In this document: positions 1 to 10,806 of the stretch, in pieces
Layout: each line of letters begins with the position of its first letter
Position numbering within the stretch: the first letter of the stretch is position 1
DNA from: an uncultured Lentisphaerota bacterium
GTDB lineage: Bacteria; Verrucomicrobiota; Kiritimatiellia; RFP12; UBA1067
Assembly: GCA_900320855.1 (NCBI GenBank)
Contig: ONTV01000004.1
Span: forward strand, 1 to 32,813
Reading direction: 5' to 3'
Length of the DNA stretch: 32,813 nt
Notes under the pieces: generated by a model
What the model was told of the DNA's origin: nothing
Databases searched by the model: none
What the model saw: only the letters and a program-made list of their open reading frames with translations
Program-made: the position numbers and the translations under genes

Positions 1-3227
<3,227 letters not shown>

Positions 3228-3231
<4 letters not shown>

Positions 3232-4283
3232 TTCTGCTTCTGATCCTCGGCGTGGTCGGCGATTGCCTTTGCGATGAGGCCCGAGACGTCGTTGGTCGCC
3301 GCCGCGACGCCGGCCTTGACGGCATAGTAGATGGCCTTGTGGGAGGAGCTGCCGTGCGTGATGATCACGGCCCCCGGCACGCCCAGGAGCGGCGCGCCGC
3401 CGTAGATCTCGGGGTCAAGCTGCTCCTTGAGCGAGTGGAACGCGCCCTTGAGGAGAATCGCCCCCAGGAAACGCAGCGGGCCCTTGAAGCACTCCTTCTT
3501 CAGCCAGTAGCCGATCGCCTTCGCGATCGACTCCGTCGTCTTGAGGACGACGTTCCCGACGAAGCCGTCGCAGACGGCGACGTCGATGTGGCCCTTGTAG
3601 AGGTCCTTGCCCTCGATGTTGCCGACGAAGTTGAGGTCCTTCACCGCCTTGAGGAGCGGGAAGGTCTGCTTCGTCATCTCGTTGCCCTTGCAGTCCTCCG
3701 TGCCGATCGAGATGAGACCGACGGCCGGCGTGCCGCGCTTGAGGACGGCCTTCGAGTAGGCATTGCCCATGATCGCGAACTGCACGAGCCACTCGGGGTG
3801 GCAGTCCATGTTCGCGCCGGCGTCCAGGAGCATGAGCGGACGCGTCGGATTGCGGTTCGGCAGGACGGTCGCGATCGCCGGACGCTTCACGCCCGGAATC
3901 CGCCCCAGCGTCAGGATCGCGCTCGTCGCGACCGCGCCGGAGTTGCCCGCCGACACGAACGCATCGGCGCGCCCCTCCTTCACGAGCCGCATCGCGACGT
4001 TGATCGAGCAGTCGCGCTTCTTGCGGACGGCCTCGACCGGCGTCTCGTCCATCGCGGCGACGTCAGGCGCGTGGACGATCTCCAGCGTGCCCTTCTCGAT
4101 CACCTGCTGGGCCGTCGCCTTCAGCTTCGGCGGCAGCTTCTCAAGCTCCGCCTGGATCGGGGCGAGCTGCCCGACGAGCAGGATCTTCACGTCCGGCACG
4201 CCGGCCGCCGCCTCGACGGCGCCAATCACAACCTGTTCGGGGGCGTAGTCGCCGCCCATCGCATCCAACGCCACGCGCGTCAT
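3228..4283 (-). CDS. plsX: Phosphate acyltransferase PlsX
   Basis: PlsX makes acyl-phosphate from acyl-ACP, feeding glycerol-3-phosphate acylation at the membrane. The 351-residue protein opens with the family signature [15 protein letters not shown] and carries [24 protein letters not shown] and CDGFVGNV, covering the whole family length. The start at 4283 is chosen over the upstream in-frame ATG at 4325 because AGGAGG lies 9 bases before it (4293-4298) and the signature begins right after it. It follows yceD and rpmF, the classical yceD-rpmF-plsX order, and overlaps leuS by ATGA. A hairpin with a T-rich tail separates it from rpmF, and no promoter was seen in that gap, so it probably depends on read-through. 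Confidence 0.96.
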
Positions 4284-4323
4284 TCGTTCAAGCCTCCTTT
4301 TCCGGGAACCTGAAAGAAAACCC

Positions 4324-4359
4324 AAAATCCTCCGGCGCCGTGGGGCGAAGGAGGATTTT
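4324..4359 (-). terminator. Hairpin with T-rich tail between rpmF and plsX
   Basis: A perfect 10-bp inverted repeat, AAAATCCTCC (4324-4333) and GGAGGATTTT (4350-4359), with a 16-base loop. Read on the minus strand the stem is followed by GGGTTTTCTTTC. It lies 20 bases after the rpmF stop and looks like an intrinsic terminator or attenuator. It would make rpmF message more abundant than plsX-leuS. Confidence 0.6.
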
Positions 4360-4379
4360 CACGTTCCAGCGAACGGTCC

Positions 4380-4565
4380 TTATTCAGCCGCCGCCGCGAT
4401 GACCTTGCGGCCACGGTACGTGCCGCACTTCGGGCACGCACGGTGCGTACGGACGGCCGCGCCACACGCAGGGCACGTTGCGATCTGGGCGAGGATCGGC
4501 TTCTCAAGGGAAGCGACACGCTCGCGTTTACGACGCTTGGACACACGATTCTTCGGGCTAGCCAT
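4380..4565 (-). CDS. rpmF: 50S ribosomal protein L32
   Basis: A 61-residue L32 of the large ribosomal subunit. The N-terminus MASPKNRVSKRRKR is the family pattern (basic rRNA-binding tail), and four cysteines (C31, C34, C44, C47) form the zinc ribbon of the Cys4-type L32 proteins. The start at 4565 follows AAGGAG with a suitable spacing; a longer in-frame ORF back to 4616 is ignored because it only adds part of the yceD end. It sits between yceD and plsX as in many bacteria, has a candidate internal promoter within yceD, and is followed by a terminator-like hairpin. Confidence 0.97.
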   Translation of the reverse strand: MASPKNRVSKRRKRERVASLEKPILAQIATCPACGAAVRTHRACPKCGTYRGRKVIAAAAE

Positions 4566-4588
4566 GTTCTTTTTCTCCTTCTGTACTG

Positions 4589-5023
4589 TTACTTCAAATT
4601 GTCGAGCGCATTCCACCGATCGTCCGCAGGAGTTGCCCCCTTTTGTTCGATCCCCGGACAGGACTCGCGACAGACCGGGTATGTCGGTAGGGCGAGTATT
4701 ATACTCTCTCTTACATCCACAGTCAAATCGACCTCCGAAACATTCTCGGAAATCTCATAAGACTGCAAAAAATCGTCAACTTTGATTGTATCGTCGAAGT
4801 CCTTCCCGCAGCGGGAGCAGACGAGGTCGAAGTCCTGCTCCAAATGTCCGCGCACGAGAAGTTCCGTTCCGACGACCTGCGCCGTCAGTCGGTAGCGCAC
4901 CCCGCCGAAGGGCTTCACGAACGGCTCGTCCAGGTCAATGCACAGGACTTCGCCGACGAGCTCCTCGCCCTCCGGGTCAAGCCGCGCGACGTCGACTACC
5001 AGTTTCGTCTCATCGCTTTCCAT
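4589..5023 (-). CDS. yceD: YceD/DUF177 family protein (23S rRNA accumulation protein)
   Basis: A 144-residue acidic protein of the YceD/DUF177 family, linked in other bacteria and plastids to 23S rRNA accumulation and encoded just before rpmF, as here. The core shows LVRGHLEQDFDLVCSRCGKDF followed by an acidic stretch; C69/C72 and C118/C122 could bind a metal. The ATG at 5023 has GAGG close upstream, and the ribosome binding site lies within the end of coaD, which overlaps it by 14 bases. A consensus-like promoter for rpmF lies within the coding sequence (4698-4726). Confidence 0.85.
   Translation of the reverse strand: MESDETKLVVDVARLDPEGEELVGEVLCIDLDEPFVKPFGGVRYRLTAQVVGTELLVRGHLEQDFDLVCSRCGKDFDDTIKVDDFLQSYEISENVSEVDLTVDVRESIILALPTYPVCRESCPGIEQKGATPADDRWNALDNLK
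4698..4726 (-). promoter_or_regulatory. Sigma70-type promoter for rpmF inside yceD
   Basis: On the minus strand TTGACT (4721-4726) and TATAAT (4698-4703) are separated by exactly 17 bases. It would start a transcript about 125 bases upstream of rpmF, inside the yceD coding region. It could uncouple L32 synthesis from the serC-coaD-yceD genes. No TG extension is present. Confidence 0.6.
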
Positions 5024-5492
5024 GAAGCCTCCTCTGCACGGACGGCGTCACGAACGAAGCCGTGTCGCCGCCATAGCTTGCGATTTCGCGGACGGTCGAG
5101 GCCGTCACGTAGGCCAGGCTCTCGCTCGGCATCATGAACAGCGTCTCGATCTCCGGCGCCAGACGCCGATTCGTGAGCGCCATCTGGAATTCGTACTCGA
5201 AGTCCGAATAGACCCGGACGCCGCGAATGACGACATGCGCCGTCTCGCGGCGGCAGAAGTCCACCAGCAGCCCGTCCAGGACCTTCACCTCGACGTTCTT
5301 CAGCCGCGCGCGGCGGACGTCCTCCCGAATCATCGCGAGCCGCTCGGCCGCATCAAAGAGCGCGCCCTGCTTCTTGCTGGTCGCCGCAACGGCGACGACC
5401 AGCCGATCATAGAGCTTCGCGGCCCGCTTGATGAGGTCGAAATGCCCGAGCGTCATCGGGTCGAACGTCCCCGGATAGACGGCCTTCGTCAC
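5010..5492 (-). CDS. coaD: Pantetheine-phosphate adenylyltransferase (CoaD)
   Basis: CoaD joins ATP and 4'-phosphopantetheine to give dephospho-CoA, the penultimate step of coenzyme A synthesis. The 160-residue protein matches the usual length. It has the nucleotidyltransferase motif GTFDPMTLGH (residues 8-17, T-x-G-H), the VIRGVRVYSDFEYE segment and the C-terminal TASTVREIA motif. A GTG start at 5492 is chosen because the signature begins six codons later and AAAGG lies upstream; an upstream in-frame ATG at 5696 would run deep into serC. It lies 11 bases after serC and its last 14 bases overlap yceD. Confidence 0.95.
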   Translation of the reverse strand: MTKAVYPGTFDPMTLGHFDLIKRAAKLYDRLVVAVAATSKKQGALFDAAERLAMIREDVRRARLKNVEVKVLDGLLVDFCRRETAHVVIRGVRVYSDFEYEFQMALTNRRLAPEIETLFMMPSESLAYVTASTVREIASYGGDTASFVTPSVQRRLHGKR

Positions 5493-5503
5493 GGACGCAC
5501 CTT

Positions 5504-6601
5504 TCAGCCGTTGCGCTTCTCGAAGTCCTTCATGAAGTCGACGAGCGCCTCGACGCCCGCCAACGGGAAGGCGTTGTAGATCGACGCGCGCAGGCCGCCG
5601 ACCGAGCGATGGCCCTTGAGCGACGACATGCCGAGCTTCTTGGCCTCGTCGAGGAACAGCTTCTCCAGCGCCTCGTCGCCGCCCTTGATGCGCCACGTCA
5701 CGTTCATGTTCGAGCGGAACTCGGGCAGGGCCGTGCCCGTCCAGAAATCGCTCGAGTCGATGACATCATAGAGCTTCTTCGCCTTCTCGGCGTTGAGCTT
5801 GAAGAGGTTCTCCTTGCCCATCTTCTTCACCCACTTCATCGTCTCGCCGAAGACGTAGATGCCCCAGGTCGGCGGCGTGTTGTAGAGCGAGTCGTTGTCG
5901 ACGTAGGTGCGGTACTGGAGCATCGTCGGAATCTTCGGGCACCCCTTCTCGGCCAGTTCCTTGCGGATCGCGACGACGGCCATGCCCGACGGCCCGAGGT
6001 TCTTCTGCGCACCCGCGTAGAACAGGTCGAACTTCGTGTAGTCGCGTTCGCAGGAGAGGATGTCGGACGACATGTCGCAGATGAGCGGCCCGTTCACCTT
6101 CGGAAATTCCTTCAGTTGCGCGCCCGCGATCGTCTCGTTCGAGCAGATGTGGTAGTACGCCGCGTCATTCGACCACTTCCACTCGTCGGCGCGCGGCATG
6201 CGCGTCGGGATGTCCTTCGCGCAGTCCGCCGCGACGTTGCACTGGACGCCGTGCAGCTCCGCGACCTTCTGGCCCTCCTTCAGGGCCTTCCCCGACCAGG
6301 TTCCCTGCTTGGCGTAGTCGGCGTTCTTGCCCTGCCCGAGGAAGTTCATCGGGATCATCGCGAACTGCATCGACGCGCCGCCCTGGATGAAGCAGACGCT
6401 CCAGTCGTCATTGAGCCCGCACAGCTCCTTGAACGTCGCGATCGCCTCCTGGTGAATCGCATCGTAGTCCTTGCCGCGGTGGCTCATCTCCATCACGGAC
6501 ATGCCGCTGCCCCTGTAGTCGACGAGATCCTTCTGCACGTCCTGCAGAACGTCGAGGGGGAGAACCGCGGGACCCGCGGAGAAGTTGTAGGCTCTGGCCA
6601 T
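5504..6601 (-). CDS. serC: Phosphoserine aminotransferase
   Basis: A pyridoxal-phosphate aminotransferase that converts 3-phosphohydroxypyruvate and glutamate to phosphoserine in serine synthesis; it may also serve pyridoxine synthesis. The 365-residue protein begins RAYNFSAGPAVLP, has the GSGMSVMEMSHR substrate segment, FIQGGAS for cofactor phosphate binding and the Schiff-base lysine K200 in YAGAQKNLGPSG, with the conserved SVGGLRASIYNA near the end. The ATG at 6601 follows AAGGAAGG. It is the first gene of the serC-coaD-yceD group, with its own promoter about 90 bases upstream and a leader of roughly 75-80 bases. Confidence 0.97.
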   Translation of the reverse strand: MARAYNFSAGPAVLPLDVLQDVQKDLVDYRGSGMSVMEMSHRGKDYDAIHQEAIATFKELCGLNDDWSVCFIQGGASMQFAMIPMNFLGQGKNADYAKQGTWSGKALKEGQKVAELHGVQCNVAADCAKDIPTRMPRADEWKWSNDAAYYHICSNETIAGAQLKEFPKVNGPLICDMSSDILSCERDYTKFDLFYAGAQKNLGPSGMAVVAIRKELAEKGCPKIPTMLQYRTYVDNDSLYNTPPTWGIYVFGETMKWVKKMGKENLFKLNAEKAKKLYDVIDSSDFWTGTALPEFRSNMNVTWRIKGGDEALEKLFLDEAKKLGMSSLKGHRSVGGLRASIYNAFPLAGVEALVDFMKDFEKRNG

Positions 6602-6621
6602 TTTCGTTACCTTCCTTGTCG

Positions 6622-6678
6622 AGAGTTTATCGTGTTGTTTTTTCGTGAACTCGCCCGTAGAGTTTATCAGATGGGCGA
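6622..6678 (-). other. serC leader with inverted and direct repeats
   Basis: The predicted 5' untranslated region of serC contains TCGCCC/GGGCGA (6651-6656 and 6673-6678) able to form a 6-bp stem with a 16-base loop. It also holds two copies of AGAGTTTATC (6622-6631 and 6659-6668). No known riboswitch or T-box pattern is recognised. It may be a small regulatory leader or the 3' end structure of the purE transcript. Confidence 0.3.
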
Positions 6679-6687
6679 TGAAAGGGG

Positions 6688-6716
6688 ATTATACGCTTTT
6701 TCTCGCCGCTCAGCAA
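6688..6716 (-). promoter_or_regulatory. Promoter of serC
   Basis: Minus strand TTGCTG (6711-6716) and TATAAT (6688-6693) with a 17-base spacer. The -35 box overlaps the purE stop codon, so the promoter starts directly at the end of the previous gene. Confidence 0.65.
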
Positions 6717-7228
6717 GCGGCCCCGGCTGTCGGCGCCTGGTGGATCCGCGCGTTCGCCGCCGCGACCTTCTCCTTGAGCGTCTCCTTGTACGCCTGGAAC
6801 TTCGCGCGCAGGCCGGCGTCGGCCGTGCCCAGGATCTGGACGGCCAGCAGCGCGGCGTTCGTCGGGCCGGCGCTGCCGCAGGCGACCGTCGCGACCGGAA
6901 CGCCAGACGGCATCTGCACCGTCGCATAGAGCGCGTCCAGCCCGTTCAGCGCGCCGCCCGCGACGGGTATGCCGATGACCGGCAAGACCGTCGCCGCCGC
7001 GAGGACGCCGCCCAGGTGCGCCGCGCCGCCGGCGGCGGCGATGATGACCTTGAGGCCGCGCGCCTCCGCCGTCCGCGAATAGTCGAGCGCCACCTCCGGC
7101 GTGCGGTGCGCGCTGATGACGCGCGTCTCGTACGCGACGCCGAACGACGCCAAGGTCTCGCACGCCTTCTGCACGAGCGGCCAGTCCGAATCCGACCCCA
7201 TGACAATGCCAACGACAGGCTGTTCCAT
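6710..7228 (-). CDS. purE: N5-carboxyaminoimidazole ribonucleotide mutase
   Basis: Class I PurE moves the carboxylate of N5-CAIR to C4, giving CAIR in purine synthesis. The 172-residue protein has the signature GIVMGSDSDWP, the ISAHRTP loop with the catalytic histidine region, AAAGGAAHLGG and the PVIGIPV segment, as in PurE octamers. The ATG at 7228 follows AGGAGA; the longer frame back to 7330 overlaps the upstream DUF1080 gene and is not used. No purK is adjacent. It lies 34 bases after the DUF1080 gene and is probably co-transcribed with it. The serC promoter -35 box overlaps its stop codon. Confidence 0.95.
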   Translation of the reverse strand: MEQPVVGIVMGSDSDWPLVQKACETLASFGVAYETRVISAHRTPEVALDYSRTAEARGLKVIIAAAGGAAHLGGVLAAATVLPVIGIPVAGGALNGLDALYATVQMPSGVPVATVACGSAGPTNAALLAVQILGTADAGLRAKFQAYKETLKEKVAAANARIHQAPTAGAAC

Positions 7229-7262
7229 CTTCAGTCTCCTTTCTTTCCTCACCGGAGGCGCA

Positions 7263-7961
7263 TCAGCGCGCCTTCTCCTCGACCCAGACGTTGCGGAACT
7301 GGATCGCCCCGCCCTCCGCCTGGAGCGCAATGGCGCCGCGCGCGACGGAAATTCCGCTCAGCCGGTTGAGCTCGACCCCGTTGACGCGATTGACGAGCGT
7401 GTCGCCCTTGAGCTCGACCTCCAGGACGTTCCATTCGCCGAAGGGCCGCTCGACGTCCGAACCCTTTCGAGGGGCTTGGGTGATGCCCGAAAGCGCCTGC
7501 GCCGGATCGTAGGGCGAGCGCGGCTCGAAGCCCGCGAAGCGAAGGCCCGCCAGCCCCAGCACGTCGCCCATCGCCCCCCGGCAGAGCTGGTTCTCAAGGC
7601 ACGTCGGAATGAACGTCCCGCGCTCGGCGGCGAGGCGCACGAAGACGCCGGAGTTCGGCTTTTCCGTCTCGCGCCACCAGCGGTACTCGACGTGCAGGAG
7701 GAAGTCCCCGAAGTCACCGCGCTTCGTGCGCAGGTAGCCGAACGGCGTCCCCGTCGTCAGGATCGTCCCGTCCTTGACGAACCACGTCGGCTCGGCCGCC
7801 GAATAGCCCCCCGTGACATCGTGGTCCGCGACCGCCGTCCAGCCGGAGAGGTCCTTTCCGTTGAACAGCGCGACCTTCTCGGCCCGCGCCGCAAAAACGG
7901 CCGCGCCGCCCACGAGAGCCGCGCATCCGAGAGTCTTCATCTCCTTGAACAACATCTTCAT
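7263..7961 (-). CDS. Secreted DUF1080 (3-keto-disaccharide hydrolase-like) protein
   Basis: A 232-residue protein with a signal peptide (basic start, hydrophobic LGCAALVGGAAVFA, cleavage likely after ARA near residue 27). The mature part matches the DUF1080/PF06439 jelly-roll fold: LFNGKDLSGW at the start, WFVKDGTILTTG, FLLHVEYRWW, NSGVFVR, FGEWNVLEVELKGD and IQFRNVWVEE. Members occur in PVC and Bacteroidetes glycan degraders, and some act on 3-keto sugars. The substrate here is unknown. Three in-frame ATGs exist (7961, 7955, 7940); the one at 7955 has the best spacing from AAAGGA, so the true start may be two codons later. It precedes purE, with which it has no obvious functional link. Confidence 0.85.
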   Translation of the reverse strand: MKMLFKEMKTLGCAALVGGAAVFAARAEKVALFNGKDLSGWTAVADHDVTGGYSAAEPTWFVKDGTILTTGTPFGYLRTKRGDFGDFLLHVEYRWWRETEKPNSGVFVRLAAERGTFIPTCLENQLCRGAMGDVLGLAGLRFAGFEPRSPYDPAQALSGITQAPRKGSDVERPFGEWNVLEVELKGDTLVNRVNGVELNRLSGISVARGAIALQAEGGAIQFRNVWVEEKAR

Positions 7962-7992
7962 GTTCCTTTCGTCGTCATCCTTGATAGCGAGT

Positions 7993-7998
7993 AGTATA
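7993..7998 (-). promoter_or_regulatory. Extended -10 promoter of DUF1080-purE
   Basis: Minus strand TTTGGTATACT, a one-base variant of the TGGTATAAT box found before other operons here. No -35 match at 16-18 bases. It lies about 32 bases before the ATG at 7961. Confidence 0.55.
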
Positions 7999-8038
7999 CC
8001 AAATCTCCCGCCACACGGGGCTCGCGGACTGCCCTCCG

Positions 8039-9730
8039 TCAGCGCGACAGGAAACGTCCGCCGCGACGCCCGGTGAAGACGCCGTTCGCGTACGGCACGA
8101 CGCCATTGACCATGACGAGCCGGACGCCGTCCGTGAACTGGTGCGGCCGCAGATAGGTCGCCTTCGCGGCAAAGGACGCTTCATCCCAGACGACCAGGTC
8201 GGCGAACGCTCCCTTCGTCAGCACGCCGCGTCCGCAAATCCCGAAACGCCGCGCCGGAACGGACGTCATGCGCGCAATCGTCTCTTCGCGCGAGACGCCA
8301 AGCGCCCGCACGCGGCGGTAGAATTCGGGCATCGTCGCGTAGGCACGCGGATGCGGATGGTCGGCCGCGAGCGGCCCCCACGGCGCTCGAAGCGAAGCGT
8401 CGCTTCCGGGCACGATCCACGGCTGCGCGAAGATCCGGTCGAGGTTCGCCTCGTTCATGCCGAAGAAAAAGGCCCCCGTCTTGCACCCGTCCTTCTCCAG
8501 AATCCGGCAGATCAGCTCGCCAGGCGTCAGGTCTGGGCGTTTGGAGGTTTGGGGGGTTGGAGGTTTGGGGGGTTGGAGGTTTGGGGGGTTGGGCGTTTGG
8601 GCGTTTGGAGGTGCGGCGGTTTGGTCGCATTCGACCATTCGACCATTCGACCATTCGATTATTTCCCTCACCGTCTTCCCGCAGAAGCGCTTGTTGTCCG
8701 CATGCCACGTGCCGCCGATCATCACCGTCGCCCAGTCGCGGTCGAGCGCATCGATCTCCCGGACGATCCGCGCGCGGAGATCGGGCGTCTGCAGCCGCAC
8801 CCTCTCCGCGACCGCCGCGCCCTCCTGCGCCCAGTCCGGCAACAGGACGTCGAGGTCTGTCCCCGCCGCGCAGTACGGATAGCGGTCGCTGCCGAGCAGG
8901 CAGCCCTCGTCCACCGCCCGACCGACCTTCTCCAGAACGGCGTCGATCTTGTGCCAGTTCTTCGGCCCGCTCGTCTTCAGATGCGAGATTTCGGCCCGGA
9001 TGCCCGTCTTCCGCGCCAGCGCAATCACCTCGTCGATTGACTCGAGGATCCGGTCGCCTTCCGAGCGCATGTGCGTCGCATAAAGTCCGCCGCGCGCGGC
9101 GGCGACTGCCGCCAGCGCCTCGACCTCCGCCGCCGTCGCGTACTTCCCCGGCTGGTAGATCAGCCCCGTCGTCAGGCCCCACCCGCCCTCGTCGAGCGCC
9201 TGTTCGAGAAGCCGCCGCATCGCGTCCAGCTCCTCCGGCGTCGCCGCACGCCCCGCATAGCCCACGACGGACGAACGGAGGGTGTTGTGCCCGACAAACT
9301 GGATGGTGTTGACGGCCGGCTTCGCGGCCGCGAGAACGTCCCGGTACTCGGCCAGCGACCGCCACGTGAGGCGATTGCCGAGAAGCGCCGCCCAGTCGCC
9401 CGAAAGCCGGGCCTCGCCATAGCGCGGCGCGACGGAGCCGCCGCACTGCCCGTTGATCTCGGTCGTAATCCCCTGCGTCACCTTCGACGGCGCGTCCGGC
9501 TCCAGGACAAGATAGGCGTCCGAGTGCGCGTGCGCATCGACGAACCCCGGCGTGACGAGAAGCCCCGTCGCATCGACCGTCTCCATGTCCGGGCACGTCC
9601 GCCCTGGCAACGACGGCGCGCGCGGCACGACATCGACGACCCGGTCGCCCGCGACGAAGACGTCGCCGACGAACGCGGGAAGCCCCGTGCCGTCGACGAT
9701 CGTCCCGTTGGCAATCCGCGTCACGCTCAT
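8039..9730 (-). CDS. N-acyl-D-amino-acid deacylase (D-aminoacylase family amidohydrolase)
   Basis: A 563-residue metal-dependent amidohydrolase of the D-aminoacylase group (COG3653), which removes acyl groups from N-acyl-D-amino acids. Ligand residues fall at positions familiar from the Alcaligenes enzyme: H67 and H69 (DAHAHSD), C96 (GQCGGS), H220 (YATHMRSE) and H250 (ISHLK); D444 in PGSDASLR is the likely catalytic aspartate. The ATG at 9730 overlaps the murG stop (ATGA). At residues about 357-399 the usual short linker after GKTVREI is replaced by a Pro/Asn/Gln/Thr-rich tract encoded by period-8 tandem repeats, after which the family sequence resumes. Being behind murG, it may salvage D-amino acids from the cell wall; that is inference. 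Confidence 0.9.
   Translation of the reverse strand: MSVTRIANGTIVDGTGLPAFVGDVFVAGDRVVDVVPRAPSLPGRTCPDMETVDATGLLVTPGFVDAHAHSDAYLVLEPDAPSKVTQGITTEINGQCGGSVAPRYGEARLSGDWAALLGNRLTWRSLAEYRDVLAAAKPAVNTIQFVGHNTLRSSVVGYAGRAATPEELDAMRRLLEQALDEGGWGLTTGLIYQPGKYATAAEVEALAAVAAARGGLYATHMRSEGDRILESIDEVIALARKTGIRAEISHLKTSGPKNWHKIDAVLEKVGRAVDEGCLLGSDRYPYCAAGTDLDVLLPDWAQEGAAVAERVRLQTPDLRARIVREIDALDRDWATVMIGGTWHADNKRFCGKTVREIIEWSNGRMVECDQTAAPPNAQTPNPPNLQPPKPPTPQTSKRPDLTPGELICRILEKDGCKTGAFFFGMNEANLDRIFAQPWIVPGSDASLRAPWGPLAADHPHPRAYATMPEFYRRVRALGVSREETIARMTSVPARRFGICGRGVLTKGAFADLVVWDEASFAAKATYLRPHQFTDGVRLVMVNGVVPYANGVFTGRRGGRFLSR
8537..8624 (-). repeat. Eleven tandem octamers (NNGTTTGG/NNGGTTGG type) inside the deacylase gene
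   Basis: On the plus strand the stretch divides exactly into 8-base units ending TTGG, apart from one unit AGGTGCGG. It includes three perfect copies of a 16-base dimer, AGGTTTGG plus GGGGTTGG (8545-8592). It encodes a Pro/Asn/Gln/Thr-rich linker. Because 8 is not a multiple of 3, gain or loss of one unit would shift the reading frame. Confidence 0.9.
8628..8659 (-). repeat. Four tandem octamers CATTCGAC inside the deacylase gene
   Basis: Three exact CATTCGAC units and a final CATTCGAT, immediately next to the TTGG octamers (3 bases apart) and with the same 8-base period but unrelated sequence. It encodes residues about 358-368. Confidence 0.9.
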
Positions 9731-10803
9731 CGGGCGCTCCCGCCCGCCCCCGTGACGAGGTCGGCGACGCGCGCGGCGGCGTCCGGCGTCGCGAGGGCCT
9801 TCATCTTCGCCGCCTGTCCCGCCAGCGCCTCCGGGTGGTCGTACTTGTGCCGCAGGTAGCGGCAGACGGCGCGCGCCGAAAGCTTCGCCTGCACGCCTTC
9901 GTCGGCCGCGCCCGCCGCCGCGAACGCCTCGGCGTTGAAGTGCTGGTGGTCGCGGAGCGCGCTCGGCAGGGGAATGAGGAAGGCCGGCTTGCCGCAGGCG
10001 GCGAGCTCGAAGCAGGTCGAGGCGCCCGCGCGCGCGACGACGACGTCCGCCGAGGCGAAGGCGTTGGCCATCTCGTCCTCGAACGCATGGACGCGCGACG
10101 GCAGCCCCGCCGCCGCATAGGCGGCCATGACCAGCCCCTCGTCCTTGACGCCCGTCTGGTGGATGACGTAGAGCGGCCGCGCCGCGCCCGCCGCCGCGAG
10201 ATCCTTCTTCAGCATCACGAGCGCGTCGGCGAGCAGCACGTTCACGGCGTGCGCGCCCTGGCTTCCGCCCGTCACGAAGACGACGAAGGCATTCGGCGGA
10301 ATGAACGGGAAGCGCGTGCCGGACGCGATGTCCGCGCGCACCGGCAGCCCCGTGAGGACGGTCTTCGCGCCCGGCAGGAACCGCGTCGTCATCGCGAAGC
10401 TGATCGCGACCGTCTCCGCAAAGCGCGAGAGGAGGTCGACGGCCTTGCCCGGCACCGTGTTCGCCTCGTGCAGGTAGACCTTCACGCCGCAGACGCGCGC
10501 CGCGAGAACGGGCGGCAGCGACGAGTAGCTGCCCATCGCGAGGAGCGCGTCGGGCCGCGTCCGCCGCATCTCCCGGCGGCACCGCCAGATCGAGCGGAGG
10601 ATCGCGAAGGCGTTCTTCGCCGCGAGCGGACGCGCCCCCGTCGAGAAGACCGCCCCCTTCCAGCGCTTCATCACGCTCGACTCGACGTCACGGCCCGAAT
10701 CCCAGACCGTGACCTCGTGTCCGCGCTTCACCAGTTCCTCGGCGACGGCCAGGCCGGGGAACGCATGCCCCCCCGTGCCGCCACAGGCGACGACAATCTT
10801 CAT
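9727..10803 (-). CDS. murG: Undecaprenyldiphospho-muramoylpentapeptide N-acetylglucosaminyltransferase
   Basis: MurG adds GlcNAc to lipid I to give lipid II at the inner face of the membrane. The 358-residue GT28 protein has the N-terminal GGTGGH loop (residues 8-13), LHEANTVPGK in the acceptor domain, TGGSQGA, and the UDP-GlcNAc site AGASTCFELAACGKPAFLIPLP region. Length is normal. It starts 3 bases after the upstream BatC-like gene and overlaps the deacylase by ATGA. Usual mur neighbours (ftsW, murC) are absent, so it sits outside the common division and cell wall cluster. Confidence 0.96.
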   Translation of the reverse strand: MKIVVACGGTGGHAFPGLAVAEELVKRGHEVTVWDSGRDVESSVMKRWKGAVFSTGARPLAAKNAFAILRSIWRCRREMRRTRPDALLAMGSYSSLPPVLAARVCGVKVYLHEANTVPGKAVDLLSRFAETVAISFAMTTRFLPGAKTVLTGLPVRADIASGTRFPFIPPNAFVVFVTGGSQGAHAVNVLLADALVMLKKDLAAAGAARPLYVIHQTGVKDEGLVMAAYAAAGLPSRVHAFEDEMANAFASADVVVARAGASTCFELAACGKPAFLIPLPSALRDHQHFNAEAFAAAGAADEGVQAKLSARAVCRYLRHKYDHPEALAGQAAKMKALATPDAAARVADLVTGAGGSAR

Positions 10804-10806
10804 CTT

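Noticed and set aside
8537-8659. CRISPR array
   Set aside because: Units are 8 bases, contiguous and without spacers, inside a coding region that continues in frame on both sides.
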